64,000 nucleotides of DNA from Catenuloplanes atrovinosus (GCF_031458235.1 NZ_JAVDYB010000001.1:4423001-4487000), one strand, 5' to 3'; numbered from the stretch's first letter, positions 43,410-52,298 are shown. The notes: a model not told the origin generated them from the letters alone. Program-made: numbers and translations.

Positions 43410-43509
43410 TGCCTTCTCCTGACGTGGTGCGATCTCCGTGGGCTTCCGCCGGGGGTCGTCGAGCGCGGTGACACCATCGGCCACGGACGAATGCGATGGC
43501 ATCCTCTGG

Positions 43510-43656
43510 TTACCGCTCGATCCCGGTGCGATCCCATTCCCGCCATCCGGCCGGGCTGGACGCCCGTGCCCGGCTGGGGGGAACCAGGGCGACGACCACC
43601 TCGAGGACGGCCCGCAGGCCGAACGCTCCCGCGGCCCGGCGTCTGCTCCTCAGCAT
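43510..43656 (-). CDS. Small secreted peptide candidate (48 residues)
   Basis: A short frame with an unusually good ribosome site (AGAGGGGGG, about 6 nt before ATG 43656). It starts with arginine-rich MLRSRRRAAG and a hydrophobic stretch (LRAVLEVVVALVPPS), then ARASSPAGWREWDRTGIER, like a signal peptide followed by a short mature segment. It could be a genuine secreted peptide or the stub of a longer secreted protein. It lies between two secreted-protein genes on the same strand. No family recognised. Confidence 0.45.
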   Translation of the reverse strand: MLRSRRRAAGAFGLRAVLEVVVALVPPSRARASSPAGWREWDRTGIER

Positions 43657-43836
43657 GTGAGCCCCCCTCTGCTCTCGAACGCCGTCGTCGCGGTTCCTGT
43701 CTAGCGACATCCGAGTTGTCTGGGCCCTGCTCAGGGTCGTCAGACAAACAACTCCGGACAACTCTGGCGTCGCCACCACCATTACGGATCGCGGAGCACG
43801 CTTCGGCCGTAGCAGCCCGGCGGGGTGGGATCACCT

Positions 43837-43878
43837 CCGGCGACGGGCCCGGACTCATCCGTTCGGGCCCGTCGCCGG
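43837..43878 (-). terminator. strong hairpin terminator after the GH16 gene
   Basis: A perfect 15-bp stem (CCGGCGACGGGCCCG pairing with CGGGCCCGTCGCCGG) with a 12-nt loop, starting 7 nt beyond the GH16 stop on the minus strand. There is no clear U tract, as is common in high-GC actinobacteria. Confidence 0.8.
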
Positions 43879-43884
43879 GTGCGG

Positions 43885-45297
43885 TCAGAACGGGGTGCCG
43901 CCCTGGTAGATGCTGATGTCTCCGATGGTCATGGTCCGGATCGCCGCGGATCGGGCCGGGACGGCGCTGGAGGCCATCGCGACGTTGAGGACGATGAAGG
44001 CCTCGTTGCCGAACGGCCAGGTCCGGCCGGACGCGGCGGCGTCGGAGGCCCAGAAGGTCATGGTGGGCTTGCGGTCGATGTAGAAGCGGACGACGTGCTT
44101 GTCGAAGTACACGCCGTAGCGGTGGGCCTTGGAGTCGAGCGGGACGCCGAGGTCGGTGGTGCCGCCGGCGTCGCCCCAGCCGTAGGGCAGGTCGGTGTCC
44201 GGGGCGCCGATCTTGGACATGTGCATGGCGGTGTGGGCGATGGTCGGGGTGGCGCCCTTGCCCTCGAGGATGTCGAGTTCGCCGGCGGCCGGCCAGCCCA
44301 CCTGCTTGACGTTGGCGCCGAGCAGCCAGAAGGCGGGCCACACGCCGGTGCCGACCGGAGCGATGATGGCGCTCTCCACGTAGGAGCCTGGCTTGATCGT
44401 CACCTTGCCCTGGGTAGTCAGGCGGGCGCTGGTGAAGTCGCGGGTGATCCCGTCGGTGCCCTTGACGGTCTGGCGGCGGGCGGTGATCGCTAGCCGGCCG
44501 GCGCCGTCGAGGTAGGAGTTGGCGGTGCTGGTGGTGTAGGTCTGCAGTTCCCGGTTGCCCCAGCCGTTGCCGCCGGTCTCGTGGTTCCAGACCGAGGCGG
44601 ACGGGGCGGTGCCGGCCTTGCCGGCGAAGGAGATCACCCGGTCCGGCTTCGGGGCGGCCTTGGCCGGCATGGCCGCGACGTGCTCCCGCACGGTCAGGCC
44701 GGTGACCTGGAACCGGAACGCGCCCGAGGCCGGCAGGGCCAGGTAGACGGCGGTGTCGGCGTGCGCGGCGGCGGTTGCGACAAAGGTGCGGGTGATCAGG
44801 TGCCACGACGTGTCGGTGTATGTGCCGTACACGGCGGCGTCGGCGGGACGGTGCGCGTAGTTGCCGTTGGCCAGCAGAATGCCGATCGACTGGTTACTGC
44901 CGCGGGAGTCACGAACCCAAGCCTGCATCCGGTAGGTCTTGCCGACGGTGAAAAAAGAGACCGGGTTCCGCAGCGGCGCCAGCGCCAGCGCCCAACTGCC
45001 CGACCCACCGGCGCGGGAGATTTCCATGGCGGTCTTGGCGGGGAACGGGCCGCTGACGTCGGTCACCCGGCGCAGCGCGACTGTTCCGGCGGCGGAAGCC
45101 GCGGTCCAGCCGTGATTCACGCCGGCGACGGTGCCGTCCAGAACGGCCTCAACGGTGGCGGCCTGGGCGGAGGGCATCCCCGGGAGGACGAGCGTGGCGG
45201 CGACGGCGAGCGTCGCGGTCAGAGCGGCATGTCGGGCGGTCAGGGTCCGGCGGTCGCGTCGGGTCCAGCTCATCAGGGAACGCAGCGGTATCAGCAC
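43885..45297 (-). CDS. Secreted GH16 glycoside hydrolase (laminarinase-like) with N-terminal carbohydrate-binding domain
   Basis: A 470-residue exported enzyme. A signal peptide ends around PSAQAAT. Residues ~50-200 form a CBM4/9-like beta domain (VSFFTVGKTYRMQAWVRDS). Residues ~225-470 are the GH16 jelly roll with the catalytic motif ELDILE (in AAGELDILEGKG), preceded by GNGWGNRELQTYT and VWPAFWLLG, as in beta-1,3-glucanases. The GTG at 45297 is taken; ATG 45273 is possible, neither with a strong ribosome site. Upstream at 45318-45330 two AGCGCT hexamers form a partial palindrome that could be a sugar-regulator site. A single-gene unit with its own terminator. Confidence 0.92.
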   Translation of the reverse strand: MLIPLRSLMSWTRRDRRTLTARHAALTATLAVAATLVLPGMPSAQAATVEAVLDGTVAGVNHGWTAASAAGTVALRRVTDVSGPFPAKTAMEISRAGGSGSWALALAPLRNPVSFFTVGKTYRMQAWVRDSRGSNQSIGILLANGNYAHRPADAAVYGTYTDTSWHLITRTFVATAAAHADTAVYLALPASGAFRFQVTGLTVREHVAAMPAKAAPKPDRVISFAGKAGTAPSASVWNHETGGNGWGNRELQTYTTSTANSYLDGAGRLAITARRQTVKGTDGITRDFTSARLTTQGKVTIKPGSYVESAIIAPVGTGVWPAFWLLGANVKQVGWPAAGELDILEGKGATPTIAHTAMHMSKIGAPDTDLPYGWGDAGGTTDLGVPLDSKAHRYGVYFDKHVVRFYIDRKPTMTFWASDAAASGRTWPFGNEAFIVLNVAMASSAVPARSAAIRTMTIGDISIYQGGTPF

Positions 45298-45912
45298 CTT
45301 CGATAGGGAGCAACAGAAGCGCTCAGCGCTATGCAGGCCCTATCGGGGCGACTGGAGATTGTATGAGCACGGCACCGAACCGCAACGGATACACACCAAA
45401 TTTGCCTCCGCGGCCCGAATATCCGCCCATTCGTTTTCCACGGATACACGAACGTTTCCACCGCCACCTCGCGGGTGTAGAGCGTCGGCTGATCGCGGCG
45501 TACGAGCGCCTGCCATGCCCCTGTCGGCTACGTACGTGAATCGACCGCGCCGCCTGGCCACCGGCCGGCCGTAGCACCGGCATGGCGTACCAACCCAGGG
45601 CCTTGCTGACGTGCGCTGGTCCGCACCGCCGCCTGCCGTCGTAGCGGGCCGAGGTACGGCCCCACACCGACGCGGCCGGGCAGTCCCGCAGGCTCCGGCA
45701 CACGCCGGATTACCACGGCGACCTCGCAGGTCCGTGCAGGGCATCAGGTACGCGGAGGCTCTCGTCGGTGCAGTGGCTCGGGAACTCGCCAGGCACGGCT
45801 GAACTACCCACGGTCACCGCCGAAAGTACGCCAGAGTTGTTTTCTGGACAGTCCCGCGGTGTTGGCCGCTGCCGCGCAGACCGCCCGAGCCCTGCCACAC
45901 GCCGTGCAGCCT
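45298..45912. other. gap without a recognisable gene
   Basis: About 600 bp between the GH16 start and the end of the NAD(P)-binding gene, both on the minus strand. Open frames in both directions are arginine-rich and overlap one another, with no ribosome sites and no recognisable protein sequence. The GH16 promoter must lie at its left end. Confidence 0.5.
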
Positions 45913-46665
45913 TTAACGGCGGCCGCCGAATGCCTCTTTGAGGAAGGCCGCCGCTTGGCGAGGTGGGATAGCGCGGGTCAGCACTTCTATCGCGCAGCGT
46001 GAGTGCTGCGGTTGGGTGGCTTCGTTGAGCAGCACCTGGGCCAGGTCGGGCCGGGAGGTGCGCCGGCCAGGTGAGCGCTGGGCGGAGACCTGGTAGTCGT
46101 TGCTGGGCGAGTCCGCGTCGAAGAGACCGGCCGGGCGCACAATCAGCCAGTCCAAGTCACTGGAGGTGACGATGTCCTCCATGCGTGCCATGTCGTCGTA
46201 CAGGGTGCGTCCCAGCACGCGGCGCAGCAAGGGAATGACGACCTTGCGCCACATCAGTGTCTCGCCTGGCACCTGCTCGGCAGCGACGGTGGTGGAGGTG
46301 ACGCACACCAGGCGCTGAATGCCGTGGGAGGCCATTGCCCGAGTGATGATGGCGGCGCCCTCGGAGTAGACGGTGATCGGGTGCCTGCTGTAGGGAACCC
46401 CGTAGGTGGAGATCACCGCTCGCGGACCCGTTCCGAGCCCGTGAAGGACCCGGTCGACGCCGGCGGGATCGGTGACGTCGGCGACGGCCAGCGTCAGGTG
46501 CGGCGAGCTGAGCGGGTACTGATCGGGTCTACGTGTCACTGCGGTGACGCGATGACCGGCGGCCAGGGCCTGCTCGACGACGTGGCGGCCGGTGGGACCG
46601 TTGGCGCCGAAGACGGCGAGGTTCACGGTGTGCGGTGCACCGGCCGCCCGGGGCGGGCGGGTCAC
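45913..46665 (-). CDS. NAD(P)H-binding atypical SDR protein
   Basis: A 250-residue protein of the NmrA/atypical short-chain-dehydrogenase type. The dinucleotide-binding motif NLAVFGANGPTGRHVVEQAL is at the N-terminus and VISTYG and RLVCVTSTTV strands follow, with LDWLIVRPAGLFD as the family's conserved segment. Its GTG start overlaps the upstream monooxygenase stop by 4 nt, so the two form one operon opposite a MarR regulator. Probably a reductase acting with the monooxygenase on a small aromatic or quinone compound; the substrate is unknown. Confidence 0.9.
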   Translation of the reverse strand: MTRPPRAAGAPHTVNLAVFGANGPTGRHVVEQALAAGHRVTAVTRRPDQYPLSSPHLTLAVADVTDPAGVDRVLHGLGTGPRAVISTYGVPYSRHPITVYSEGAAIITRAMASHGIQRLVCVTSTTVAAEQVPGETLMWRKVVIPLLRRVLGRTLYDDMARMEDIVTSSDLDWLIVRPAGLFDADSPSNDYQVSAQRSPGRRTSRPDLAQVLLNEATQPQHSRCAIEVLTRAIPPRQAAAFLKEAFGGRR

Positions 46666-47906
46666 GCCGCCTGCCGCACTCGGTGCAGCGCGGCCGCGGC
46701 GGGCATGGCGACCCGGGCGACGCCGCCGGCCAGCGGATGCGACAGACGCCGCATCCAGCGCAGCGGCACCAGGGATTCACGGACCGCGTCGGGGGCGTAG
46801 GTGGCCATCGTCTTGTGGAAGCGCAGGGTTGCCAGGGCGATGGTGGTGGTGCCGTCGCGAGCGGCGATGAGCTCGGTGGCGAGGTGATCGGCGTCGCGGA
46901 TGGCGGTGGAGGCCGCACGGCCCGCGGTCGGTGGCATGGCGTGCACGGCGTCGCCCAGGGCGGTGACCGGCCCGGCCGGCCAGGGTGTGAGTTCGGTGTC
47001 GGGGTCGGCGGCGTTGAAGGGGTAGTAGGCCGCGCTGTCGGGGTCCGCGGCGGCGACGATGGCCCGGAGGTCCCGCGGCCAGCCGCGCAGCGCCCGCAGG
47101 GCGAGTTCGATGAGTGCGGGACCGCGCAGAGCACGAGTCGCCTCGGGGGGCATGACGGCGTCCAGGGCGATCAAGCTCCAGATCAGCGCGGGCGCCTCGG
47201 TGATGGGTGCGATTCGGTGACAGGCCGCTGGATCGACCGCGGCGCGGGTGGCCGCGTCGTGGCGGGTCATGAAGATCCCGGCGCCGTCGGGCCCGATCGC
47301 GAGGACGGCGCCGCCGTCCACGATCTTGGGCAGGCGGCGTTGAGTGGCCGCGTCCAGCGGTGTGCGGGCGGCCAGACCCCCGAAGCCGAAAGAGGCACTG
47401 GTGGCCCGCCCGGCCAGGGCGGCGGCGACGCGGGAACCGGCACCGTCGGCGCCGACCAGGACGTCGGCGACCTCACTGCTGCCGTCGGCGAAGTGCGCGA
47501 CGACGCTGCCGTCGGCGCGGATCTCGTGGCGGACGAAGGCACTGGTGAAGCGGACCCGCTCACCGAGGCCCTCGGCCAGCAGCCTGCGCAGCGGCACGCG
47601 CCCGATCAGCAGGGCCTCCTCGGTGGAGTCCCAGGTGGCTACCGACAGCGCCCGTAACCGGTGATCGGCGAAGGTGAGCCCGTGGTTGGTCTCCGAGGGC
47701 ATGGAGCTGGCCTGCAGCGCCTGGTAGTGCTCGGGAGTCAGGTGGCGGCGCAGGATGGCGCAGGCGCGGCCGTCCAACGCCAGGCGGTAGCCGCCGGTGG
47801 CGGCGTCGGTGTCCCTGTCGTGCACGGTGACGTCGATGTCTGCCCGGTGCAGAGCATGGGCGAGCACCAGACCACCCATGCCGGCACCGATAATCATCAC
47901 GCGCAT
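46662..47906 (-). CDS. FAD-dependent monooxygenase (PHBH/TetX-like)
   Basis: A 414-residue class-A flavoprotein monooxygenase. It has GxGxxG at the start (IIGAGMGGLVLAHAL), the DG motif (VLVGADGAGSRVAAAL) and the GD motif (TALGDAVHAMPP). The length fits TetX/PHBH-like enzymes that hydroxylate aromatics or inactivate antibiotics. It is the first gene of a two-gene operon with an NAD(P)H-binding protein and is divergent from a MarR gene 48 nt away. The arrangement suggests a MarR-controlled response to a phenolic compound or drug. Confidence 0.93.
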   Translation of the reverse strand: MRVMIIGAGMGGLVLAHALHRADIDVTVHDRDTDAATGGYRLALDGRACAILRRHLTPEHYQALQASSMPSETNHGLTFADHRLRALSVATWDSTEEALLIGRVPLRRLLAEGLGERVRFTSAFVRHEIRADGSVVAHFADGSSEVADVLVGADGAGSRVAAALAGRATSASFGFGGLAARTPLDAATQRRLPKIVDGGAVLAIGPDGAGIFMTRHDAATRAAVDPAACHRIAPITEAPALIWSLIALDAVMPPEATRALRGPALIELALRALRGWPRDLRAIVAAADPDSAAYYPFNAADPDTELTPWPAGPVTALGDAVHAMPPTAGRAASTAIRDADHLATELIAARDGTTTIALATLRFHKTMATYAPDAVRESLVPLRWMRRLSHPLAGGVARVAMPAAAALHRVRQAA

Positions 47907-47954
47907 CTTCGTTCCCCCTCAGTTTCGATATCAGTTGCCTGTTACTGTACTCGC

Positions 47955-48383
47955 ATGGAGGAGGAATCGCTTCCCGCGTGGAATCTTGTTCGGACAGCGC
48001 ACGTGGTGGGGTTGCGCTTCGTGGATCTGCTCGCCGCCGTCGACCTCACGCCCACGCAGTTCGCCGTCCTGATGCATCTCGAGCAAGGACAGGGATTGAG
48101 TCAGGCCGAGCTCGCCCGCCGAATCCTGGTCCGCCCGCAAAGCATGGCTCCACTCGTGTCTTCCCTGATAGAACGGGGCTACATCGTGCGTGACGGCCCC
48201 GGCGGGCGAGGTCGGCGTGCGGGCATCGCCCTCACCGACGCGGGCCGCGAGGCCATGGAACATGCCTGGCCGGCGGTCAGAGCGCTAAACACCTCGGACG
48301 CGATGGGGATCACGCCCGCCCAAGCCGCCATGCTGGACGAGATTCTTGACCGCATCCGCCATGCAATAGAAAAAGGCACCTGA
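47955..48383 (+). CDS. MarR-family transcriptional regulator
   Basis: A 142-residue MarR protein with winged-helix DNA-binding region (LSQAELARRILVRPQSMAPL, LIERGYIVRDGPGGRGRR, then ALTDAGREAMEHAWPAV). ATG 47955 is chosen over the long upstream extension that runs antisense through the monooxygenase. The 48-bp gap to the divergent monooxygenase contains the imperfect inverted sequence TATCAGTTGCCTGTTACTGTA, a plausible operator overlapping both promoters. Confidence 0.92.
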   Translation: MEEESLPAWNLVRTAHVVGLRFVDLLAAVDLTPTQFAVLMHLEQGQGLSQAELARRILVRPQSMAPLVSSLIERGYIVRDGPGGRGRRAGIALTDAGREAMEHAWPAVRALNTSDAMGITPAQAAMLDEILDRIRHAIEKGT

Positions 48384-48555
48384 TAGTCGGAACCGGCGGA
48401 CGCCTCCACTCCAGCAGCGCCGAAGCGACTTCAGTTCCCAGCACCGGGCACGCCGCCGGATGACCAAGCGCGCTGACGATCCCATCTGAGTGCGTGTTCA
48501 GCGAGGTCTGTTATGGACGGTGTGTCGGGGTGACGTCAGCGCCAGCGCTGGGCGC

Positions 48556-49240
48556 GGTGGTGCATTGTCGCAGCGCCGTGGGTACCTGTCCGACGCGCAG
48601 TGGGCGCTGATCGAGCCGCTGCTGCCGGAGCCGAGTGTGGGTGGCCGGCCGGAGAAGCATCCGGGCCGGGAGATCGTCATCGGGACGCTGTATGTGGTGC
48701 GGTCGGGGTGCTGCCTACGGATCCACCGCCGTGGCAGACGGTGTACTGGTACCTCACCGCACGGGAAGAGGCCGGTGTCACCCAGAAGCTCCTGGCCGTG
48801 TCGCTGGCCAAAGCCCGGGTGCGGGCCGGCCGGGAGCCGGAACCCACGGCGGGGATCATCGACTCGCAGCCAGTCAAAGGCGCCGACACCGTCGGCGCCG
48901 ACAGCCGCGGCCATGAGACGGGCAAGAAAGATCTACGGCCGGAAGCGGTTCATCGTCACCGACGCCCTCGGCCTACGTCGTCGTGCTCGTCGTCCTCGCG
49001 GCGAGTTGGCAGGATCGCGACGGCACGAAGCCGGCCTTGCTCGCCCCCTATGCGGCGACGCCGATCCGGCATGTCTTCGCCGATCAAGGCTTCGCCGGAA
49101 ACTCGTCGACTGGGCCGAAACCCTGAGCAGGGTGTCACGGTCGGCGCGGAACGCGGTGACCAGCCCGTTCCAGCGCGGTGCGCTCGCACTCGCGGGTTCC
49201 AGGCAACTGATGCCGGGCTCGCCGGCGGAGTCCGAGCAGA
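48556..49240 (+). mobile_element. IS5-family transposase remnant with several frameshifts
   Basis: The plus strand shows, in three alternating phases, YLSDAQWALIEPLLPEPSVG, then PPPWQTVYWYLTAREEAGVT, GIIDSQPVKGADTVGADSRG (first catalytic D), RKRFIVTDALG (second D) and RHVFADQGFAG. These are consecutive parts of one IS5-type DDE transposase. At least three frameshifts and lack of a clean C-terminus make it inactive. No terminal inverted repeats were found by eye. It resembles the remnant at 40.1-40.3 kb, which lies in the opposite orientation. Confidence 0.85.
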
Positions 49241-49447
49241 ACCGGGAGGGCCGGCCGCCCTGGGCTTGGCCGGAACCGGCTCACGGTCTTCGGCACCGAC
49301 GACGCCTGACGCCCGTCCCGTCGGCCGGCGCCGGTGGCGCCGGCCTCTCCACAACCCGATGTCCCGCTTCCGGCGTGGTCCCGTCCCGCCGCTCCCGCGG
49401 CCGCGGATCCGCGGGTGGTCCGGCAGCCCCGGGTGTGAGCGCCCCGG

Positions 49448-49837
49448 TCAGTCGGACCAGAAGACCTCGACGCGGGAAGCGTCGTCCCGGTCGATGACGC
49501 ACCGGAACTCGACGGTGCCCGCACCGACCCGCCCGGCCTCGACCGAGTTCAGCGCGTCCCGAAGGGTGGCTTCGTACCCGGTGCCGTCCGACGGCTTCAC
49601 CCGGAGCCTGAACTCGTAGACCGTGTCGTCGTTGAGGATCGATCCGGTGTCCTCGACTGACAGCACTTCCGCGGTGCACACACGGCCGTCGCGAATCTCC
49701 TCACCGCTGAGATGATCGATGCCCAACGACTTGTAGGCCAGCCAGAAGGCGCCGCCCATGCATCCGAGGAATCCGATGACGGCCACACCCAGCAGAATCG
49801 GGGCCCAATGGATTCGCCTTACTCCGGACTGCGGCAC
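49448..49837 (-). CDS. Single-pass membrane protein, unknown function
   Basis: A 129-residue protein with one N-terminal membrane helix (APILLGVAVIGFLGCMGGAF) and an extracytoplasmic beta-rich domain (RVCTAEVLSVEDTGSILNDD, then VYEFRLRVKPSDGTGYEATL and TVEFRCVIDRDD). It is reminiscent of DUF3592-like domains in which a short beta barrel follows a helix. Start GTG 49837. It stands intact among degraded genes. No function assigned. Confidence 0.75.
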   Translation of the reverse strand: MPQSGVRRIHWAPILLGVAVIGFLGCMGGAFWLAYKSLGIDHLSGEEIRDGRVCTAEVLSVEDTGSILNDDTVYEFRLRVKPSDGTGYEATLRDALNSVEAGRVGAGTVEFRCVIDRDDASRVEVFWSD

Positions 49838-49924
49838 CGATAACGCCCTTCACTCCACCACCTCAACGGCCGCAGCGTAGATGATCATCGCAATCCGAGC
49901 CACCACGACGGCACGTCCTTCCCC

Positions 49925-50190
49925 ATGCACGGCACCGCCGCGGTCACCGAACACCACATCCGCCTCACCGAAGACGCCCTCCTCAAGATCAACACCGCCG
50001 ACCAGACCGACGAGGCCGACATCCTCCACCGCCCAGCCGAAGCCCACTGGACCGGGATCCGAATCCACGACAACGAACCCGCCGCCCACCTCGACCTATG
50101 GGCTCGCCACCACCAGCGACACCCCCTTCGGCCGGCTGACGGTCGTTGTGCACGACCACGGCCAGGGGCATGCCCGCGATAACCGTCAAT
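49925..50190 (+). pseudogene. frameshifted hypothetical protein remnant
   Basis: From 49925 a frame reads AVTEHHIRLTEDALLKINTA and AEAHWTGIRIHDNEPAAHLD, and then coding continues one phase over as TTSDTPFGRLTVVVHDHGQG. The switch near 50095 suggests a frameshift in a small conserved actinobacterial protein. No ribosome site is clear. I do not recognise the family. Confidence 0.4.
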
Positions 50191-50528
50191 CAGCAGCGCG
50201 AGCGGACCACTCACGATGGAACTCGAACCGCACCTGCTGTATCCCGTACTGCTCGAACGTTCCGGCGCGCATCGCACCAACCCGCTCCAGCAGTCGGCAA
50301 GTCCGCTGGTTGGCCTGCTGCGTAGTCGCGATCAAGACATCATCGGCAGTCTGGGCGAAGAACCATCCTGCGATCAGGCCCACCGCCTCACCGGCGAATC
50401 CCTTACCCCAGTAGGCGACGCACGCGGGCATCTGTCGCCATCTCCACGAGCGCCGGCTCGTCCCCTGCGGCAGGAGGCCTGAGCAGCACGAGCCTCCCGG
50501 TCGGCGCAGGCAACAGCCATCCCGTCAT
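50186..50528 (-). pseudogene. GNAT acetyltransferase with internal deletion
   Basis: The minus strand begins at ATG 50528 with a typical RimJ/RimL start (MTGWLLPAPTGRLVLLRPP, AGDEPALVEMATDARVRR). It then jumps out of phase directly to the C-terminal half, YWGKGFAGEAVGLIAGWFF and ANQRTCRLLERVGAM. The central beta strands are missing. Both ends are well preserved, so a deletion rather than point decay inactivated it. Confidence 0.8.
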
Positions 50529-50693
50529 TGATTAAGGATTACAGAACGCATCGGTACGTACGGCCAGCACCCGCGAGCGATCACTCTGTCGAACTCGAAC
50601 GGCCGACGATGTCACCGCGATCGACCGACGGCCTCGCCGCTCGCACCCTTGAACGGATGTCCGCTTCTCGGCAGAGTCGGGCGTAGGCCATGG

Positions 50694-50996
50694 TCATGTT
50701 CCGGAGGCCATGTAGGCGGCGAGGACGTAGTCGGGGTGGCGGTCGAGGTTCCGGCGTGCTCGGTCGCAGCGCATCGTCGTGCGGGGAAGAAGACGGTCAC
50801 CACCGACAACCGGCGGGAGGCCGTCGACGGCTGGTAGCAGCCTTCGTCCTGCAGCCAGCGCACGTACCGCTCGACATCAGCGCGGACTGCACCAAGCGGG
50901 TCGAGTGTCTCGGCGGCGCACCAGCGCAAGAACACGTGCACATCCGACTCGGCATGAATCCGGATCTGGGCGCGGTAGCGACCCAGGTATCAGGCG
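50694..50996 (-). pseudogene. tyrosine recombinase/integrase with its middle deleted
   Basis: The minus strand encodes an integrase N-terminal SAM-like domain (LGRYRAQIRIHAESDVHVFL, RWCAAETLDPLGAVRADVER, YVRWLQDEGCYQPSTASRRL). Then, in another phase, it reads the very C-terminal tail NLDRHPDYVLAAYMASGT to the stop at 50694. The whole catalytic domain between them is absent. It marks a past mobile element. Confidence 0.8.
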
Positions 50997-51253
50997 ACGG
51001 CGACGCGCAGGACGAGGTGCTCGGGGAAGATCGGCGGCGCCGGTCAACGATGAGTCAGCGATACCTTACGGTCGGTCACGACAGCCGCCCAACGCCACCA
51101 CTCCGCAGCGGCAGAACAGTGCGACGCGGGCAGTACGAAGCACGGTTGGTTACTTTGCTACAGCACCGGCTGCCGCCGCGCGGAGATGCGGGCCTGGCTG
51201 AGCGCAAAGCCCGAGTTCCCGCGGCCAGCCGCGGGATGGTGCGGTAGGCGACG

Positions 51254-51277
51254 GGCCGGCCGGGGTGTCGGCCGGCC
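51254..51277 (-). terminator. hairpin terminator after the DUF3455 gene
   Basis: A perfect 9-bp stem, GGCCGGCCG with CGGCCGGCC, loop GGGTGT, starting 14 nt past the DUF3455 stop on the minus strand. Confidence 0.6.
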
Positions 51278-51291
51278 GGCGCGAACGTGTC

Positions 51292-51804
51292 TCAGTTACC
51301 CCAGAAAATGTAGTTGGCGTTGTAGGGAACGCTGGTCTTCTGGCCATCGGTGCAGGCAGCGGACGGGGCCACGCCGCCGAAGGTGTTCATCCGCTGGATG
51401 TGGGTCACCCTGCTGAGGAATCCCGTTCCGGTGCGGGTCTTCACCTCGAGCAGCAGCTCGGGGATCGCGCCGGGGACCGGTGAATTGGCCACCGGAGCGG
51501 CGGTGATCAGGGAGCCGTCCGAGGTGGACTGCCAGCTCGGGCCGCCGAAGTGGTGAATCTTGCGGTTGGCGCCGTCGTAGAGCTCGGCCTCGGGGGTCGA
51601 GGAGCCGGTGAATTTGCCGCCGGAGCAGGTGTAGGTCTGGGTGCCGTTGCCGACCACGAACTGGCCGATGATGGTGAGGCCAGCTGGTGGCTGGAGCGAC
51701 GGGCCTTCGGCGGCGGAGGCTTGGTAGGTGACCGCGGAGACGCCTGCCGCGACAACGGCGGCTGCGACGAAGGCCATCTTCCGCTTCAGTGTGCGCATGC
51801 CCAT
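51292..51804 (-). CDS. Secreted DUF3455-family protein
   Basis: A 170-residue exported protein with a short signal peptide (KMAFVAAAVVAAGVSAV) and the DUF3455 pattern: LQPPAGLTIIGQFVVGNGTQ followed by TYTC, then FGGPSWQSTSDGS, AIPELLLEVKTRTG, THIQRMNTFGGVAPSAACTD and the aromatic end YNANYIFWGN. The family is widespread but has no known activity. ATG 51804 is used (ATG 51798 is possible); the longer frame to 52014 runs into non-coding sequence. The ribosome site is weak. Confidence 0.85.
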   Translation of the reverse strand: MGMRTLKRKMAFVAAAVVAAGVSAVTYQASAAEGPSLQPPAGLTIIGQFVVGNGTQTYTCSGGKFTGSSTPEAELYDGANRKIHHFGGPSWQSTSDGSLITAAPVANSPVPGAIPELLLEVKTRTGTGFLSRVTHIQRMNTFGGVAPSAACTDGQKTSVPYNANYIFWGN

Positions 51805-51984
51805 GGGTACGCACCGCCGGCTGAGATGGATCAACCGCATGCCCCACAAAACGGCGATTTTTCGTAGAGCGTCGCCGTATCCATGGCCGGGCCGCCAGCC
51901 CGCTCGGCCGACGGGGCCTCCTCGGTGGTGCCGGAGCGCGGGCATGAACGCGGCCCGTCCGGGTACGCCACCACCCGGACCGGA

Positions 51985-52108
51985 CGCGAGGACGGGACGG
52001 TTCGGCACCGACACCCACGGCTACCAGGCCATGCTCGCCGCCGGCCGCAAGCACACCGGCCAGATCTGGGCGGTCGAGGGCTGCAGCGGCATCGGCCGGC
52101 AGCGCTGA
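51985..52108 (+). mobile_element. IS110-family transposase N-terminal fragment
   Basis: About 40 codons read RFGTDTHGYQAMLAAGRKHT and IWAVEGCSGIGR before the stop at 52108. This matches the stretch of IS110 transposases that includes the second catalytic acidic residue (WAVEGC...). The upstream start and the rest of the enzyme are missing. Confidence 0.65.
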
Positions 52109-52118
52109 ACCGGGTGCC

Positions 52119-52139
52119 CGGGCGGGCCCGTCCCGCCCG
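52119..52139. terminator. short GC hairpin in the gap before the sugar ABC operon
   Basis: CGGGCGGG pairs with CCCGCCCG across a 5-nt loop (CCCGT). It follows the IS110 fragment and could stop read-through into the ABC operon. No U tract. Confidence 0.4.
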
Positions 52140-52214
52140 AGCGACTCGGGCGACTTGGTCGCTTCCGGCCCGGATGATTCTTATTTGCCCGCCATTTTAA
52201 TTGCCATCGATACC

Positions 52215-52243
52215 TTGACGTGTTGCGGAACGGCTCGTAACTT
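52215..52243 (+). promoter_or_regulatory. promoter of the sugar ABC operon
   Basis: TTGACG at 52215-52220 and TAACTT at 52238-52243 are separated by exactly 17 nt, a good primary-sigma promoter for this GC background. It lies 56 nt upstream of the receptor ATG. Confidence 0.6.
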
Positions 52244-52298
52244 GGCGTCATCTTCCGGAAACACTCCGAAATTCTCGGTATCGAGAGGCGGGCTTTCT

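Noticed and set aside
45318-45330. AGCGCTCAGCGCT before the GH16 gene as a LacI-type operator
   Set aside because: It is only a partial dyad in GC-rich sequence; mentioned in the gene entry but not listed as a separate site.
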